Source: Cyanobium sp. CH-040
Lineage (GTDB): Bacteria; Cyanobacteriota; Cyanobacteriia; PCC-6307; Cyanobiaceae
Assembly (NCBI RefSeq): GCF_024346135.1
Contig: NZ_JAGQCJ010000001.1
Span: 477,236 to 541,235, forward strand
Direction: 5' to 3'
DNA length: 64,000 nt
The translations under genes and the position numbers were made by a program. This document shows positions 36,686 to 47,788 of this stretch, piece after piece (position 1 is the stretch's first letter; each line of letters opens with the position of its first letter). Below the pieces are notes generated by a model that was not told the origin of the DNA, searched no databases, and saw only the letters and a list, made by a program, of their open reading frames with translations.

Positions 36686-38275
36686 TCAGCCGGTGAGGGC
36701 CGGTGCCTGCAGAGAGGCCTGCAGGCCGGCCTGGCGGATCAGGTTGCCGGCCGGGGTGGGCATCACCAGGGCCATGGCCGAACTCTCGCGCCGCACCAGG
36801 GCTTCGATGGAGGCCCGGTAGCTGTCGGTCATGATCCGCGGGTAGAGACCGATGCCGATGATCGGCACCAGCAGGCAGCTGATCACGTAGATCTCGCGCG
36901 GCTCGGCATCCACCAGGTTGGTGTGGGAGGCCAGCTCGGTGTTCTCCTTGCCGAAGAAGATCTCCCGCAGCATCGACAGCAGGTAGATGGGGGTGAGGAT
37001 CACGCCCACCGCCGCCAGGATCGCCATCACCACCCGGAAGCTGAGGGTGTAGGCCTCACTGGTGGCGAAGCCCACGAACACCATCAGCTCGCTCACGAAG
37101 CCGCTCATCCCGGGCAGGGCCAGCGACGCCAGGGAGCACACGGTCCAGAGCGCGAACATCTTGCGCATCTTCTGGCCCACGCCGCCCATCTCATCGAGCT
37201 GCAGGGTGTGGGTGCGGTCGTAGGTGGCGCCCACCAGGAAGAACAGGCTGGCGCCGATCAGGCCGTGGCTGATCATCTGCAGCATGGCGCCGCTGGTGCC
37301 GAGGGCGCTGAAGCTGCCGATGCCGATCAGCACGAAGCCCATGTGGCTGATGGAGCTGTAGGCGATCTTGCGCTTGAGGTTGCGCTGGGCGAAGGAGGTG
37401 AGCGCGGCGTAGATGATGTTCACCACGCCCAGCACCACCAGCAGGGGCGCGAACTGGGCATGGGCTTCCGGCAGCAGCTGCACGTTGAAGCGCAGCAGGG
37501 CGTAGCCGCCCATCTTCAGCAGGATCCCCGCCAGCAGCATGTGCACCGGTGCCGTGGCCTCCCCGTGGGCGTCCGGCAGCCAGGTGTGCAGCGGCACGAT
37601 CGGCAGCTTCACCCCGAAGGCGATCAGCAGGCCCGCGTAGCAGAGGAGCTGGAACTTCGCCGGGAAGTCCTTGGCCATCAGGGCCGTGTACTCGAAGCTG
37701 ATGCTGTCGCCGTAGAAGGCCATGGCCAGGCCGGCGAGCAGGATGAAGAGGGAGCTGCCGGCGGTGTAGAGGATGAACTTGGTGGCGGCGTACTGGCGCT
37801 TCTTGCCGCCCCAGATCGCCAGCAGCAGATACACAGGCAGGAGCTCCAGCTCCCAGGCCAGGAAGAAGAGCAGCATGTCCTGCACGGCGAACACGGCGAT
37901 CTGGCCGCCGTCCATGGCCAGCAGCAGGAAATAGAAGAGCCGCGGCTTGAAGCTCACCGGCCAGGCCGCCAGGGCCGCCAGGGCGGTGATGAAGCTGGTG
38001 AGCAGGATCAGCGGCATCGACAGGCCGTCGGCCCCCACCGACCAGGCCAGCCCGAGCTGGGGCAGCCAGTCGATCCGCTCCACCAGCTGCAGCCCTTCCA
38101 CGGCGGGGTCGTAGCCGTTCAGGTAGCCCCCCACCGTGAGCAGGAAGGTGACCAGGGCCACGCCGAGGGCGAACCAGCGCACCTGCTTGCCGTCACCCTT
38201 GTCGGGCACGAAGGGAATCAGCAGGGCCGCTCCGATCGGGAACAGGATCGAGGCGCTCAGCCAGGGAAAGGCCAC
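36686..38275 (-). CDS. ndhD: NDH-1 subunit 4 (NdhD, D1 type)
   Basis: The 529-residue antiporter-like membrane subunit starts with GTG at 38275. The typical features are [40 protein letters not shown] with the membrane Lys/His residues, and [17 protein letters not shown]. The sequence resembles the D1 type used in respiration and cyclic flow rather than the D3/D4 types of CO2 uptake. No ATG exists upstream in frame before the hairpin region. It follows ndhF on the same strand after 400 bp. Confidence 0.94.
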   Translation of the reverse strand: MAFPWLSASILFPIGAALLIPFVPDKGDGKQVRWFALGVALVTFLLTVGGYLNGYDPAVEGLQLVERIDWLPQLGLAWSVGADGLSMPLILLTSFITALAALAAWPVSFKPRLFYFLLLAMDGGQIAVFAVQDMLLFFLAWELELLPVYLLLAIWGGKKRQYAATKFILYTAGSSLFILLAGLAMAFYGDSISFEYTALMAKDFPAKFQLLCYAGLLIAFGVKLPIVPLHTWLPDAHGEATAPVHMLLAGILLKMGGYALLRFNVQLLPEAHAQFAPLLVVLGVVNIIYAALTSFAQRNLKRKIAYSSISHMGFVLIGIGSFSALGTSGAMLQMISHGLIGASLFFLVGATYDRTHTLQLDEMGGVGQKMRKMFALWTVCSLASLALPGMSGFVSELMVFVGFATSEAYTLSFRVVMAILAAVGVILTPIYLLSMLREIFFGKENTELASHTNLVDAEPREIYVISCLLVPIIGIGLYPRIMTDSYRASIEALVRRESSAMALVMPTPAGNLIRQAGLQASLQAPALTG

Positions 38276-38364
38276 GTAGACAGGCAGTCCGTTGGCTGGA
38301 GTGTAGAAATACCTGCCCGGGCGCCCCGGCGCCGGTGGGGGGAGTCACACAGTCCGTAGTGGCG

Positions 38365-38435
38365 CTGGGGTGGCCGGGTCACCGGCCGGCGCGGGCGCGC
38401 AGCGCCCAACGCGGCCGGCGACCCGGCCACCCCAG
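38365..38435. repeat. Long nested inverted repeat upstream of ndhD
   Basis: The arms CTGGGGTGGCCGGGTC (38365-38380) and its exact complement (38420-38435) form a 16-bp stem. After one mismatch it continues for 7 more pairs (CCGGCCG with CGGCCGG). The inner loop has GGGCGC and GCGCCC, able to pair as well. In total a hairpin of about 71 bases. No T-run follows on either side, so it is not a classical terminator. Confidence 0.9.
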
Positions 38436-38635
38436 TAGGAGTGGGGGGGCGGGCAGGCTGAGCAGTAGGTGCCTGGTGCCAGCAGCGGGACCCGCAGCCG
38501 CAGCTGAACCCACCATTGCTGCAGCGCAGCTCGCTTGGCACCTTGCGGCCAGCCCCCAGCGTTTCGATCAGCGCAAATAACCGGGCCCCGGAGCCCCACA
38601 CCTGCGGGGTTCGGCCCGCTTGGCTGAGGCGCTGA

Positions 38636-38667
38636 GGCCGTGTTGCGCGCAACGCGCGCGCACGGCC
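38636..38667 (-). terminator. Hairpin just downstream of ndhF
   Basis: GGCCGTG (38636-38642) pairs with CACGGCC (38661-38667), enclosing an 18-base loop that itself has a perfect 10-base palindrome, ttgcgcgcaa. It begins 7 bases past the ndhF stop. A terminator or mRNA 3'-end stabiliser is plausible; no poly-U run is present. Confidence 0.4.
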
Positions 38668-38674
38668 GAAGCCC

Positions 38675-40687
38675 TCAGCCCAGCGAGCCGAACAGGACCA
38701 CCAGGGCGATCACCCCCCCGAACACGATCAGCGCATAGAACTGGGCCCGGCCGGTCTCGAAGTACTTGAGGCCCTCGCCGCTGCCCAGGGTCATCAGGCC
38801 GGTGAGGTTCACCACGCCGTCCACCACCTTGGAGTCCACCTCCAGCACCGAGCGGGCCAGCTTGCGGCTGCCCTGCACGAACAGCCTGTCGTTGATGGCA
38901 TCGAGGTACCACTTGTTGGTCAGGAAGGCGTTGATGGCCGGGAAGCGGTTGGCGAACAGGGCGGCCATGTCCAGCTTGCCCAGGGGATAGGCCAGCACCG
39001 CCACGGTGATGCCTGCCACCGAGATCGCCACCGAGGCGCCGGCCAGGGGCAGGAACTCGCCCCAGCTGAAGTGCTCGGCCATCTCGGCCGCCTCGTGGGG
39101 GTCGAGCAGGGCGCCGAAGCGGCTGTTCCAGGGGGTGCCGAGCAGGCCGATCAGAACGGAGGGCACCGCCAGCACCGCCAGGGGCAGAGCCATCTGCCAG
39201 GCGGATTCATGGGGGTGGTCGGCAAGGTTGCCGTGCGCATCGCCGTGGTCCTCGTCACCGGTCTTGCCGGCTGCGGCCAGCAGCTGGGCCGCCATGGCCT
39301 TGTCGTTGCCGCGGAACTCCCCTTCGAAGGTGAGGAAGTAGAGCCGGAACATGTAGAAGGCGGTCATGCCGGCCGTCACGAAGCCCATCGCCCACAGCAG
39401 CGGATAGGTGTTGAAGGCCTGGCCGAGGATCTCGTCCTTGCTCCAGAAGCCCGCCAGGGGCGGGATGCCGGCGATCGCCACGCAACCGATGAAGAAGGTG
39501 CTGCTGGTCACCGGCATCCAGCGGCGCAGGCCGCCCATCAGACGCATGTCCTGGGCCAGCACCGGCTCGTGGCCCACCACCTCCTCCATGGCGTGGATCA
39601 CCGAACCCGAACCGAGGAACAACATCGCCTTGAAGAAGGCGTGGGTCACCAGGTGGAACATGCCGGCCACAGGGGCGCCGCAGCCCATGGCCAGCATCAT
39701 GTAACCGAGCTGGCTCACGGTGCTGTAGGCCAGGCCTTTCTTGAGGTCCTGCTGGGTGAGGGCAATCGTGGCCCCCAGGAACAGGGTGATCGTGCCGATC
39801 ACGGCAATGGTCACCTGCACGGCGGCGAAGGGTTCGTACACCGGCTGCAGCCGGGCCACGAGGAACACGCCGGCGGCCACCATCGTGGCGGCATGGATCA
39901 GGGCGGAGATCGGTGTGGGGCCCTCCATGGCGTCGGGCAGCCACACGTGCAGGGGGAACTGGGCCGACTTGGCCATCGGCCCCATGAACACCAGCAGGCA
40001 GAGGATCACGGCCACGCCGCTGCTGAGGCTCCCACCCGCCACCGCCTCCTGCAGGCCGGCGCCGATCTCCTCGAAGCCGAAGCTGCCGGTGGCCCAGAAC
40101 AGGCCCAGGATGCCCAGCAGCAGGCCGAAGTCGCCCACCCGGTTGGTCACGAAGGCCTTCTGGGCGGCGTTGGCGGCGCCATCGCGGTCGTACCAGAAGC
40201 CCACCAGCAGGTAGGAGCACATGCCCACCAGCTCCCAGAACACGTAGATCTCGAGCAGGTTGGGGCTGATCACCAGGCCCAGCATCGAGCTGCTGAACAG
40301 GGCCAGGTAGGTGAAGAAGCGCACATAGCCCTTGTCGTGGGCCATGTACCCATCGGAATACACCATCACCAGCAGGGCGATGGTGGTCACCAGCGCCAGC
40401 ATCACCGCTGCCAGCGCGTCGACGCGGAAGCCCATCTGCAGGTTGAAATTGCCGGCGCTGGCCCAGTTGAACAGCACTTCGGTGGGGCCCGCCCCCGCCA
40501 GTTGCTGGGCCAGGATCGTGTAGCTGAGCACCGCCGCCGCGCCCACGCAGCTGATCAGCAGCCAGGCCACGGGCTTGCGCAGCCGGTTGATGGTGCGGTT
40601 GAAGCTGATCAGCCCGAGTCCCACCAGGCAGGCGCCGGCCAGGGGCAACACCGGGATCAACCAGGCGAGTTCAGCGGCTGAAGGCAT
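38675..40687 (-). CDS. ndhF: NDH-1 subunit 5 (NdhF, F1 type)
   Basis: The 670-residue antiporter-like subunit at the tip of the NDH-1 membrane arm. It starts MPSAAELAWLIPVLPLAGAC. Conserved regions are FFTYLALFSSSMLGLVISPN, FWELVGMCSYLLVGFWYDRD, LHVWLPDAMEGPTPISALIH and ATMVAAGVFLVARLQP. A His/Asp-rich loop near residue 490 (GDEDHGDAHGNLADHPHES) is variable. It is followed on the same strand by ndhD, the usual pairing for the F1/D1 type. Confidence 0.95.
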   Translation of the reverse strand: MPSAAELAWLIPVLPLAGACLVGLGLISFNRTINRLRKPVAWLLISCVGAAAVLSYTILAQQLAGAGPTEVLFNWASAGNFNLQMGFRVDALAAVMLALVTTIALLVMVYSDGYMAHDKGYVRFFTYLALFSSSMLGLVISPNLLEIYVFWELVGMCSYLLVGFWYDRDGAANAAQKAFVTNRVGDFGLLLGILGLFWATGSFGFEEIGAGLQEAVAGGSLSSGVAVILCLLVFMGPMAKSAQFPLHVWLPDAMEGPTPISALIHAATMVAAGVFLVARLQPVYEPFAAVQVTIAVIGTITLFLGATIALTQQDLKKGLAYSTVSQLGYMMLAMGCGAPVAGMFHLVTHAFFKAMLFLGSGSVIHAMEEVVGHEPVLAQDMRLMGGLRRWMPVTSSTFFIGCVAIAGIPPLAGFWSKDEILGQAFNTYPLLWAMGFVTAGMTAFYMFRLYFLTFEGEFRGNDKAMAAQLLAAAGKTGDEDHGDAHGNLADHPHESAWQMALPLAVLAVPSVLIGLLGTPWNSRFGALLDPHEAAEMAEHFSWGEFLPLAGASVAISVAGITVAVLAYPLGKLDMAALFANRFPAINAFLTNKWYLDAINDRLFVQGSRKLARSVLEVDSKVVDGVVNLTGLMTLGSGEGLKYFETGRAQFYALIVFGGVIALVVLFGSLG

Positions 40688-40794
40688 TCCGGCGCGGGCT
40701 CCCAGGGAGGCGGGCTGCCGGCGAGTGTAGGCAGCTCATGACAGCGCTCCCTGGACCTGTGGGGGATCGCTGGTGCGTCAGCCCCGCGTTGTCC

Positions 40795-41547
40795 TCAGCC
40801 CAGCCAGTGGGCGAGGCCGGTGCGCGAGAAGGCGGTGGCGCCGAGGCCGATGAACCGGTGCGCCCACCAGAACAGCCCCACGGCGATGGCGATGCCGAGC
40901 TGCGAAGGTCGCAGGAATTCGCCCGCCACCAGCCGCTGCCGGCCGTCGAGCACGGCCCTGAACGGGATCACCGAGGTGCTGGCGCGCAGCTCCTCGAAGG
41001 CGGCGCCGAAGCGGTTGCGCAGCCGCCGGTCGCCGTTCCACACGGCGAACAGGTGATGGGCGATCAGGCCGGCGCAGGTGACGACCATGAAGCTGCTGCC
41101 GATCCAGAGCAGGTGGGTGGCGCACCAGAGCACCTGGCCCACTGCCTGGGGATGGCGGCTGATGCGGATGATCCCCGTGGCGTAGAGGCGCACCTGGGGC
41201 TTGAGCAGCGCAGGGATCTCGAGGAGGTTGTAGGTGGCCGGGTAGAGGAACGCGAAGCTGATGGCGGTGCCGGTCCACACCACCGGCACGATCCAGGGCT
41301 GATCCTGCAGGTTCCAGAGGCGGATGCCGTCGTAGCGGTGGGCCAGGAAGTAGCCGATCACCACCACGGCGGCGGGAATGCTCACCCCGGCGAAGATCAG
41401 CCGCCAGGCCCGCTCGCCGATGCGGGCCACCGCCAGGTGGCGCAGCGAGGCGCCGCCGCTGTGGAGCACGGCGAAGGCCAGCAGCAGGCCCAGCATCACC
41501 CAGCTGCTGTGATGGCTGCCGGCCGGGCTGGTGAGGCTGGCGATCAC
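40795..41547 (-). CDS. NnrU-family membrane protein (zeta-carotene isomerase-like)
   Basis: This is a 250-residue protein with about six hydrophobic helices, of the NnrU family. The conserved pattern is [15 protein letters not shown] near the start, [20 protein letters not shown] with its His/Arg pair, and [20 protein letters not shown]. Plant Z-ISO, the heme-dependent 15-cis-zeta-carotene isomerase, belongs to this family. Two carotenoid genes, crtP and crtB, lie within 6 kb, which makes a carotenoid role plausible but not proven. It is divergent from rbcR. Confidence 0.75.
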   Translation of the reverse strand: MIASLTSPAGSHHSSWVMLGLLLAFAVLHSGGASLRHLAVARIGERAWRLIFAGVSIPAAVVVIGYFLAHRYDGIRLWNLQDQPWIVPVVWTGTAISFAFLYPATYNLLEIPALLKPQVRLYATGIIRISRHPQAVGQVLWCATHLLWIGSSFMVVTCAGLIAHHLFAVWNGDRRLRNRFGAAFEELRASTSVIPFRAVLDGRQRLVAGEFLRPSQLGIAIAVGLFWWAHRFIGLGATAFSRTGLAHWLG

Positions 41548-41648
41548 GGGCAGGCGGGGATTGTGAAGGGCCCGATTCTGGCCACAGGGCGGTCCCCGTA
41601 GAGTTTCAGCCTCCTGCCGGCGCTGGCCTGCGGGCTCCTGGCCGAACC

Positions 41649-42662
41649 ATGGCAGACCTGCCGTTCACCCTCGATCAGCTGCGCATCCTGCGGGCCATCG
41701 CCTCGGAGGGCAGCTTCAAGAAGGCGGCCGACAGCCTCTACGTCACCCAGCCGGCGGTGAGCCTGCAGATCCAGAACCTGGAGAAGCAGCTGAGCGTGTC
41801 GCTGTTCGACCGCGGCGGCCGCAAGGCCCAGCTCACCGAGGCCGGCCACCTGCTGCTCAGCTACTGCGACCGCATCCTCAGCCAGTGCCAGGAGGCCTGC
41901 CGCGCCCTCGACGACCTCCACAACCTCAAGGGCGGATCGCTGGTGGTGGGCGCCAGCCAGACCACCGGCACCTACCTGATGCCGCGCATGATCGGGCTGT
42001 TCCGCCAGAAGTACCCCGATGTGGCGGTGCAGCTGCAGGTGCACAGCACCCGCCGCACGGGCTGGAGCGTGGCCAACGGCCAGATCGATCTGGCGATCAT
42101 CGGCGGCGAGCTGCCCAGCGAGCTCAACGAGCTGCTGCAGGTGGTGCCCTACGCCGTGGATGAACTGGCCCTGGTGCTGCCCGTCAAGCACCCCCTGGCG
42201 CGGCTGCCGGAGCTCACCAAGGAAGACCTCTACCGGCTCGGCTTCGTCTGCCTCGACGCCCAGTCCACCACGCGCAAGATGGTCGACCAGCTGCTGGCCC
42301 GCTCCGGTCTGGAGGTGTCGCGGCTGAAGATCGAGATGGAGCTCAACTCCTTCGAGGCGATCAAGAACGCCGTGCAGTCGGGCCTGGGGGCCGCCTTCCT
42401 GCCGGTGGTGTCGATCGAGCGTGAACTGGCCGCCGGCACGCTGCACCGCCCCCAGGTGGCCGACCTGATGGTGCGCCGCCAGCTCAAGCTGATCACCCAC
42501 CCGGCCCGCTACTGCTCCCGCGCCGCCGACGCCTTCCGCCGCGAGGTGCTGCCGGTGTTCGCCAGCGCCGACAGCCCCCTGCGGCGCAACGGCCAGCAGG
42601 TTGCCTCTGCTCCGGCGGTGGCCCCTGCCGCTGAGGCCGCCGCCGGGGCTGCCGGCGTCTGA
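41649..42662 (+). CDS. rbcR: LysR-type regulator RbcR
   Basis: The 337-residue LysR regulator has the N-terminal winged helix [20 protein letters not shown] and [20 protein letters not shown]. The effector domain shows [20 protein letters not shown] and [20 protein letters not shown]. This set is characteristic for the RbcR/CmpR/NdhR group; the strong match to the plastid/cyanobacterial ycf30-type sequence favours RbcR, an activator of RuBisCO genes. The C-terminal 25 residues are Ala-rich and variable. Confidence 0.88.
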   Translation: MADLPFTLDQLRILRAIASEGSFKKAADSLYVTQPAVSLQIQNLEKQLSVSLFDRGGRKAQLTEAGHLLLSYCDRILSQCQEACRALDDLHNLKGGSLVVGASQTTGTYLMPRMIGLFRQKYPDVAVQLQVHSTRRTGWSVANGQIDLAIIGGELPSELNELLQVVPYAVDELALVLPVKHPLARLPELTKEDLYRLGFVCLDAQSTTRKMVDQLLARSGLEVSRLKIEMELNSFEAIKNAVQSGLGAAFLPVVSIERELAAGTLHRPQVADLMVRRQLKLITHPARYCSRAADAFRREVLPVFASADSPLRRNGQQVASAPAVAPAAEAAAGAAGV

Positions 42663-42678
42663 GCTAGCTGATCGCCAA

Positions 42679-43389
42679 TCAGAACTGGTTGGCTTCCGGC
42701 GTCACCCCGACGCTGTCGTCAGCCGTGCCGCGGGTGATGAACTGGTTCTCGCGGATGTCCGTCTGATACACGCAGCGCACGATCGGCTGGTCCTTGATCG
42801 AGCCGATGTAGGCGAAGGTGTTCATGCGCTGCTTGCACTGGCGCATCTGCTCAGCGGTCACCGCTCCCTGCTGCTGCAGCACGCTCCAGTTCTCGCGGCG
42901 GATCACGCAGCCGGGCCGCAGCGCGGGCTGGGTCACGAAGCTGGAGCTGGGGTTCATGGTGGTGTAGATCTCCACATCCATCACGAAGGCGCTGGCGCCC
43001 CACTGCCGGCAGAACTCGGGATCGGGCACCGCCATGTCCAGCTGCTGGGAGCTGGCGATGTTGCCCTGGTTGCCCTGGGTGGTGCTGGAGAGGGCCGTGC
43101 CGATGCCGATGCCGAGCACCAGCACCCCGGCCAGCACGGCGATGGTGGCCATGTTGAACTGAGGCCCGCCGGGCGCAGCACCACCGCCACCGCCAGCGCC
43201 CCCGCCACCGGCAGGGCGGCGCGGCGGGCGTTCGCCCCGGGGAGGCGACTCAGCCGCGGAGTAGCGATCCGATCGATAGGGATCGGACCCGTAGCGATCG
43301 GAGCGGTAGCGATCCGACCCGTAGCGGTCGGATCCCCCGCGTCCGGTGTCGGAACGGGCTGGTTCAGGGCGGCTGCTGTAACGGGTCAC
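42679..43389 (-). CDS. DUF3172 family protein
   Basis: This is a 236-residue protein whose GTG start overlaps the ndhM stop (GTGA). The first 75 residues are Arg/Ser/Gly-rich with [20 protein letters not shown] encoded by 15-bp repeats, then a Gly tract. One membrane helix [20 protein letters not shown] precedes a conserved domain [20 protein letters not shown] with three or more Cys. DUF3172 is cyanobacterial and of unknown function. Its tight link to ndhM suggests co-expression, perhaps an NDH-1-related role (inference). Confidence 0.75.
   Translation of the reverse strand: MTRYSSRPEPARSDTGRGGSDRYGSDRYRSDRYGSDPYRSDRYSAAESPPRGERPPRRPAGGGGAGGGGGAAPGGPQFNMATIAVLAGVLVLGIGIGTALSSTTQGNQGNIASSQQLDMAVPDPEFCRQWGASAFVMDVEIYTTMNPSSSFVTQPALRPGCVIRRENWSVLQQQGAVTAEQMRQCKQRMNTFAYIGSIKDQPIVRCVYQTDIRENQFITRGTADDSVGVTPEANQF
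43261..43335. repeat. Five imperfect 15-bp tandem repeats in the DUF3172 gene
   Basis: The consensus gtagcgatcggaccc is repeated five times with a few substitutions (43261-43335). On the coding strand it yields (Gly/Arg)-Ser-Asp-Arg/Pro-Tyr units. In frame, so length changes would only alter the linker. Confidence 0.85.
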
Positions 43390-43748
43390 AGGGTGTCCGG
43401 CGTGCGGGGCAGGCCCATGGAGTAGTTGAGCACCCGGCAATCCGGGTTGTAGCGCAGCTCCCCGGCCTGCAGCAGCTGGCGGATCTGCCCCTCCAGCTCC
43501 GAGCCGATCCGGCGCAGGGTGTAGTCGGTGAGCGGTTCGCCGGCGCGGGCCTCCACCAGCTCACGGAACCGCTGCTGCACCTTGGCCAGCACCGGCTCGT
43601 CCCAGAGGAATTCGTTGTCCGGATCCACATCCAGGGTGAGCTGGCCGAGGTCGGGCACCAGGTCGCCGTTCTCCACCCGGGCCGTGAACAGGCGCACGTG
43701 GCGGGTGGTGGACTTCAGCAGCGTGGCTGCGGGGCTGGACTCGGCCAT
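43386..43748 (-). CDS. ndhM: NDH-1 subunit M (NdhM)
   Basis: This 120-residue subunit is specific to oxygenic photosynthetic NDH-1. [20 protein letters not shown] and [20 protein letters not shown] start it, then [20 protein letters not shown] and [20 protein letters not shown]. The end [19 protein letters not shown] is highly conserved. ATG at 43748 matches the family start; the longer frame adds a Pro-rich, non-conserved stretch. It is divergent from crtP and leads a two-gene unit with DUF3172. Confidence 0.95.
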   Translation of the reverse strand: MAESSPAATLLKSTTRHVRLFTARVENGDLVPDLGQLTLDVDPDNEFLWDEPVLAKVQQRFRELVEARAGEPLTDYTLRRIGSELEGQIRQLLQAGELRYNPDCRVLNYSMGLPRTPDTL

Positions 43749-43882
43749 GGCGGCTGGGGGGGGGGCTGGTGGCGGCTGGGGCTGGGGACGGCCTCGGGCT
43801 GGCGTCCAGGAACCGGACTCTAGGAACCCCGCCGATGGCGGAGGCTGCTGGCCTGGGCGCATGGTCCCGGTGCGCCACCTAG

Positions 43883-45343
<1,461 letters not shown>

Positions 45344-45354
45344 GCGGCGGCGGC

Positions 45355-46287
45355 ATGGTGCTGGCCGATCGCGCCATCGGACGTCTGCCCCTGCCCACGC
45401 TGGCGGAGGCCTTCGAGGCCTGCCGGCGGGAAACGGCCGAGTGGGCCAAGACCTTCTATCTCGGCACCCTGCTGATGCCGCCGGCCAAGCGCCGGGCCAT
45501 CTGGGCGATCTACGTCTGGTGCCGCCGCACCGACGAGCTGATGGACAGCCCCGAGGCCCAGCAGCGCTCCACGGCTGAACTGGCCGCCAGGCTGGATGCC
45601 TGGGAGCAGCGCACCCGGGCCCTGTTCCACGGTGAGGTGCGCGACGGTCTGGACCTGGTGATGCGCGACACGATCGAGCGCTTCCCCCAGCCCCTGCAGC
45701 CCTATCTGGACATGATCGAGGGCATGCGCATGGACCTCACCACCACCCGCTACGCCAGCTTCGAGCAGCTGCGGCTCTACTGCTACCGGGTGGCGGGCAC
45801 GGTGGGCCTGATGACCCAGGAGGTGATGGGCCTCGATTCCGCCTACACCAGCGCCCCCTGGAGCGACCCGCCGGACACCTCGGAGGCGGCGGTGGCGCTC
45901 GGCATCGCCAACCAGCTCACCAACATCCTGCGGGATGTGGGCGAAGATCGCGGCCGCGGCCGCATCTATCTCCCCCAGGACGAGCTGCAACGCTTCGGCT
46001 ACAGCGAAGAGCAGCTGCTGGCCGGTGTGATCAACGACCAGTGGCGGGCGCTGATGCGCTTCCAGCTGCAGCGGGCCCGCGAGTGGTTCACCCGCTCCGA
46101 GATGGGCGTGCGCTGGCTGGCCCCCGATGCCCGCTGGCCCGTGTGGGCCTCCCTGCGGCTGTACCGCGGCATCCTCGATGTGATCGAGCGGCACGACTAC
46201 GACGTGTTCAACCGTCGGGCCTACGTGCCCCGGCGCGGCAAGCTGCTCGACCTGCCCTTCTCCTTCCTGATCGCCCAGGCCCGCTGA
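45355..46287 (+). CDS. crtB: Phytoene synthase
   Basis: The 310-residue enzyme joins two GGPP to phytoene. Asp-rich motifs are visible: WCRRTDELMDSPEA (first DELMD) and LTNILRDVGEDRGRGRIYLP (second DVGED). KTFYLGTLLMPPAKRRAIWA is the N-terminal signature, and RVAGTVGLMTQEVMGLD is central. I use ATG at 45355; a TTG at 45340 overlaps the crtP stop and could also start it. It ends 4 bp from the convergent hydrolase. Confidence 0.97.
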   Translation: MVLADRAIGRLPLPTLAEAFEACRRETAEWAKTFYLGTLLMPPAKRRAIWAIYVWCRRTDELMDSPEAQQRSTAELAARLDAWEQRTRALFHGEVRDGLDLVMRDTIERFPQPLQPYLDMIEGMRMDLTTTRYASFEQLRLYCYRVAGTVGLMTQEVMGLDSAYTSAPWSDPPDTSEAAVALGIANQLTNILRDVGEDRGRGRIYLPQDELQRFGYSEEQLLAGVINDQWRALMRFQLQRAREWFTRSEMGVRWLAPDARWPVWASLRLYRGILDVIERHDYDVFNRRAYVPRRGKLLDLPFSFLIAQAR

Positions 46288-46291
46288 CCGT

Positions 46292-47260
46292 TCAGATCGC
46301 TCCGGCCTCCTCGCCGATCCAGCGGAGCAGGAGCGGATTCACCAGCTCCGGTGCCTCGTCGTGGGGACAGTGCCCCACGCCCGGGAGCACCACCAGCTCC
46401 TGGATGCAGGCGTAGCGCGAGGCCCAGGCCCGGGCCTGGGCCGGGTCTTCCCAGGGATCGGCCTCCCCCCAGATCAGGCGCACCGGGATCAGGGGCTCAC
46501 CCGCTGCGGCCGGCTGGCTCAGCTCGGCCAGGAGTTCAGGGGCCAGGTGGTCGTTGAACAGGTTCACGAACCCCCGGAAACTCTCCAGGGCGCCGGGGTC
46601 GGTGCTGGGACGGACGAGCAGGTCGACGAGTTCGTCGTCCACGTGGCTCCCGCTGGGGTAGGCCCGTGCCAGCACGCGGCGGATCGCGGCCGGCTGCGCC
46701 AGCAGCCGGAACAGGGGCCCGATCAGGGCCCGCTGCCGCACCAGGCTCTTGAGCAGGGGCCGCACCGGCCGCTGCCAGGCCGGCAACTCCCCCAGCCGCT
46801 TGTCATCGAGGGCGCGCTGGGCACAGTCGATCAGCACCACCTGATGGGGTGCCGAGCCCCGGCTGCGCAGCAGCAGGGCGGCGGTGAGGGCCACCATGCC
46901 GCCGATGGAGTTGCCCACCAGATGCAGGCGGACCGGCTGCGTGCCGACCTGCAGGAGTTCCGTGGCGGCATCGGCCACCTGCCGGGCCCAGAGGTCGAAG
47001 CAGTAACGCACAGCGCCCGGCTGAGCGGGTTCGTCAGCCAGCCGCGAGCGGGGCTTGGCGCTGGCCCCGAAACCCAGCAGGTCGATGGCGAGCACGTCGG
47101 CCCTGGCCGCCAGGGCTGGCAGGGAATGGCGCCAGTGGCCCGAGGACGCCCCGAACCCGTGGATCAGCAGAACCTTGTCCGGGGTTGCCGGATCACCGGT
47201 GCGGCGCAGGCCGACGGCGTGGCCCTGCCACGACCAGTGCAGGGAAGGGGCCTGGGTCAG
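46292..47260 (-). CDS. Alpha/beta hydrolase, apparently without ATG/GTG/TTG start
   Basis: About 322 residues. The oxyanion/first-strand motif DKVLLIHGFGASSGHWRHSL is upstream of the first GTG (47095), so that GTG cannot be the true start. Nucleophile elbow LHLVGNSIGGMVALTAAL (Ser), acid in WGEADPWEDP and His in LPGVGHCPHDEAP complete the triad. Between the in-frame TGA (about 47296) and the HGFG motif only CTG codons (for example 47260, 47242) could start. The RRM gene ends 4 bp upstream of the CTG at 47260, suggesting coupling. Substrate unknown. Confidence 0.75.
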   Translation of the reverse strand: MTQAPSLHWSWQGHAVGLRRTGDPATPDKVLLIHGFGASSGHWRHSLPALAARADVLAIDLLGFGASAKPRSRLADEPAQPGAVRYCFDLWARQVADAATELLQVGTQPVRLHLVGNSIGGMVALTAALLLRSRGSAPHQVVLIDCAQRALDDKRLGELPAWQRPVRPLLKSLVRQRALIGPLFRLLAQPAAIRRVLARAYPSGSHVDDELVDLLVRPSTDPGALESFRGFVNLFNDHLAPELLAELSQPAAAGEPLIPVRLIWGEADPWEDPAQARAWASRYACIQELVVLPGVGHCPHDEAPELVNPLLLRWIGEEAGAI

Positions 47261-47264
47261 GGAA

Positions 47265-47684
47265 TCAGACGGCAGCCTTCTGGCTGTCGAGGAGCTGCTT
47301 CAGCTTGGCGAGTTCACCGGCCCAGCGGGGATCGGGGGCCTGGCTGTCCACCTGATCGGCATGCACCACCTTGTTCACCGCCTGGCGCAGCGGGGCGGTC
47401 TGGCCGCGGCGGTCGCCGCTGCCCGCCGTGCGGCTGTCACGCCGTTCGGAGATCTCGATGCGCAGGCTGTTGCCGCCGAACTCCTTGCCGTTGAGCTGGG
47501 CGATCACGGCTTCCGCCAGCTTCTGATCGTCGACGTTGGCGAAGCCGAAGCCCCGGCAGGTGCCGGTCTCGCGGTCGTTCACCGCCTTGAAGCGCACCCC
47601 CTCACCCACAGCGCTGAACAGAGCCTCAAGCTCCTTGGCATCAAAGGACTGCGGCAGGTTGCCGACATAGAGACGAACGCTCAT
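47265..47684 (-). CDS. RRM-type RNA-binding protein
   Basis: This is a 139-residue protein with one RNA recognition motif. RNP2 is SVRLYVGNLPQSFDAKELEA and RNP1 lies in RETGTCRGFGFANVDDQKLA. After residue 85 the chain is low in structure (ERRDSRTAGSGDRRGQTAPL) with a C-terminal helix WAGELAKLKQLLDSQ. Cyanobacterial Rbp proteins of this kind are cold-induced or direct mRNA to thylakoids; the extended C-tail here resembles that of longer picocyanobacterial forms. Confidence 0.9.
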   Translation of the reverse strand: MSVRLYVGNLPQSFDAKELEALFSAVGEGVRFKAVNDRETGTCRGFGFANVDDQKLAEAVIAQLNGKEFGGNSLRIEISERRDSRTAGSGDRRGQTAPLRQAVNKVVHADQVDSQAPDPRWAGELAKLKQLLDSQKAAV

Positions 47685-47788
47685 GGATGGGACTCGGAAA
47701 AGGGGGAAAACTTCAGCGGGCGAGGACAGGACCCTCTCACCTCACGCCTTCGCACCATGCAGTTAACCACGGCGCTCCCCCCTGGGCC

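Larger units (their letters stand above)
38276..38674. other. ndhF-ndhD intergenic region with strong hairpins
   Basis: There are 399 bp between two leftward NDH-1 genes. No coding frame is convincing. It contains one long nested hairpin (38365-38435) and a second GC-rich hairpin near the ndhF stop (38636-38667), and it should hold the promoter for ndhD. Confidence 0.7.

Noticed and set aside
36506..38359. 617-codon plus-strand frame opposite ndhD
   Set aside because: Antisense shadow of a conserved membrane gene, without recognisable domains.
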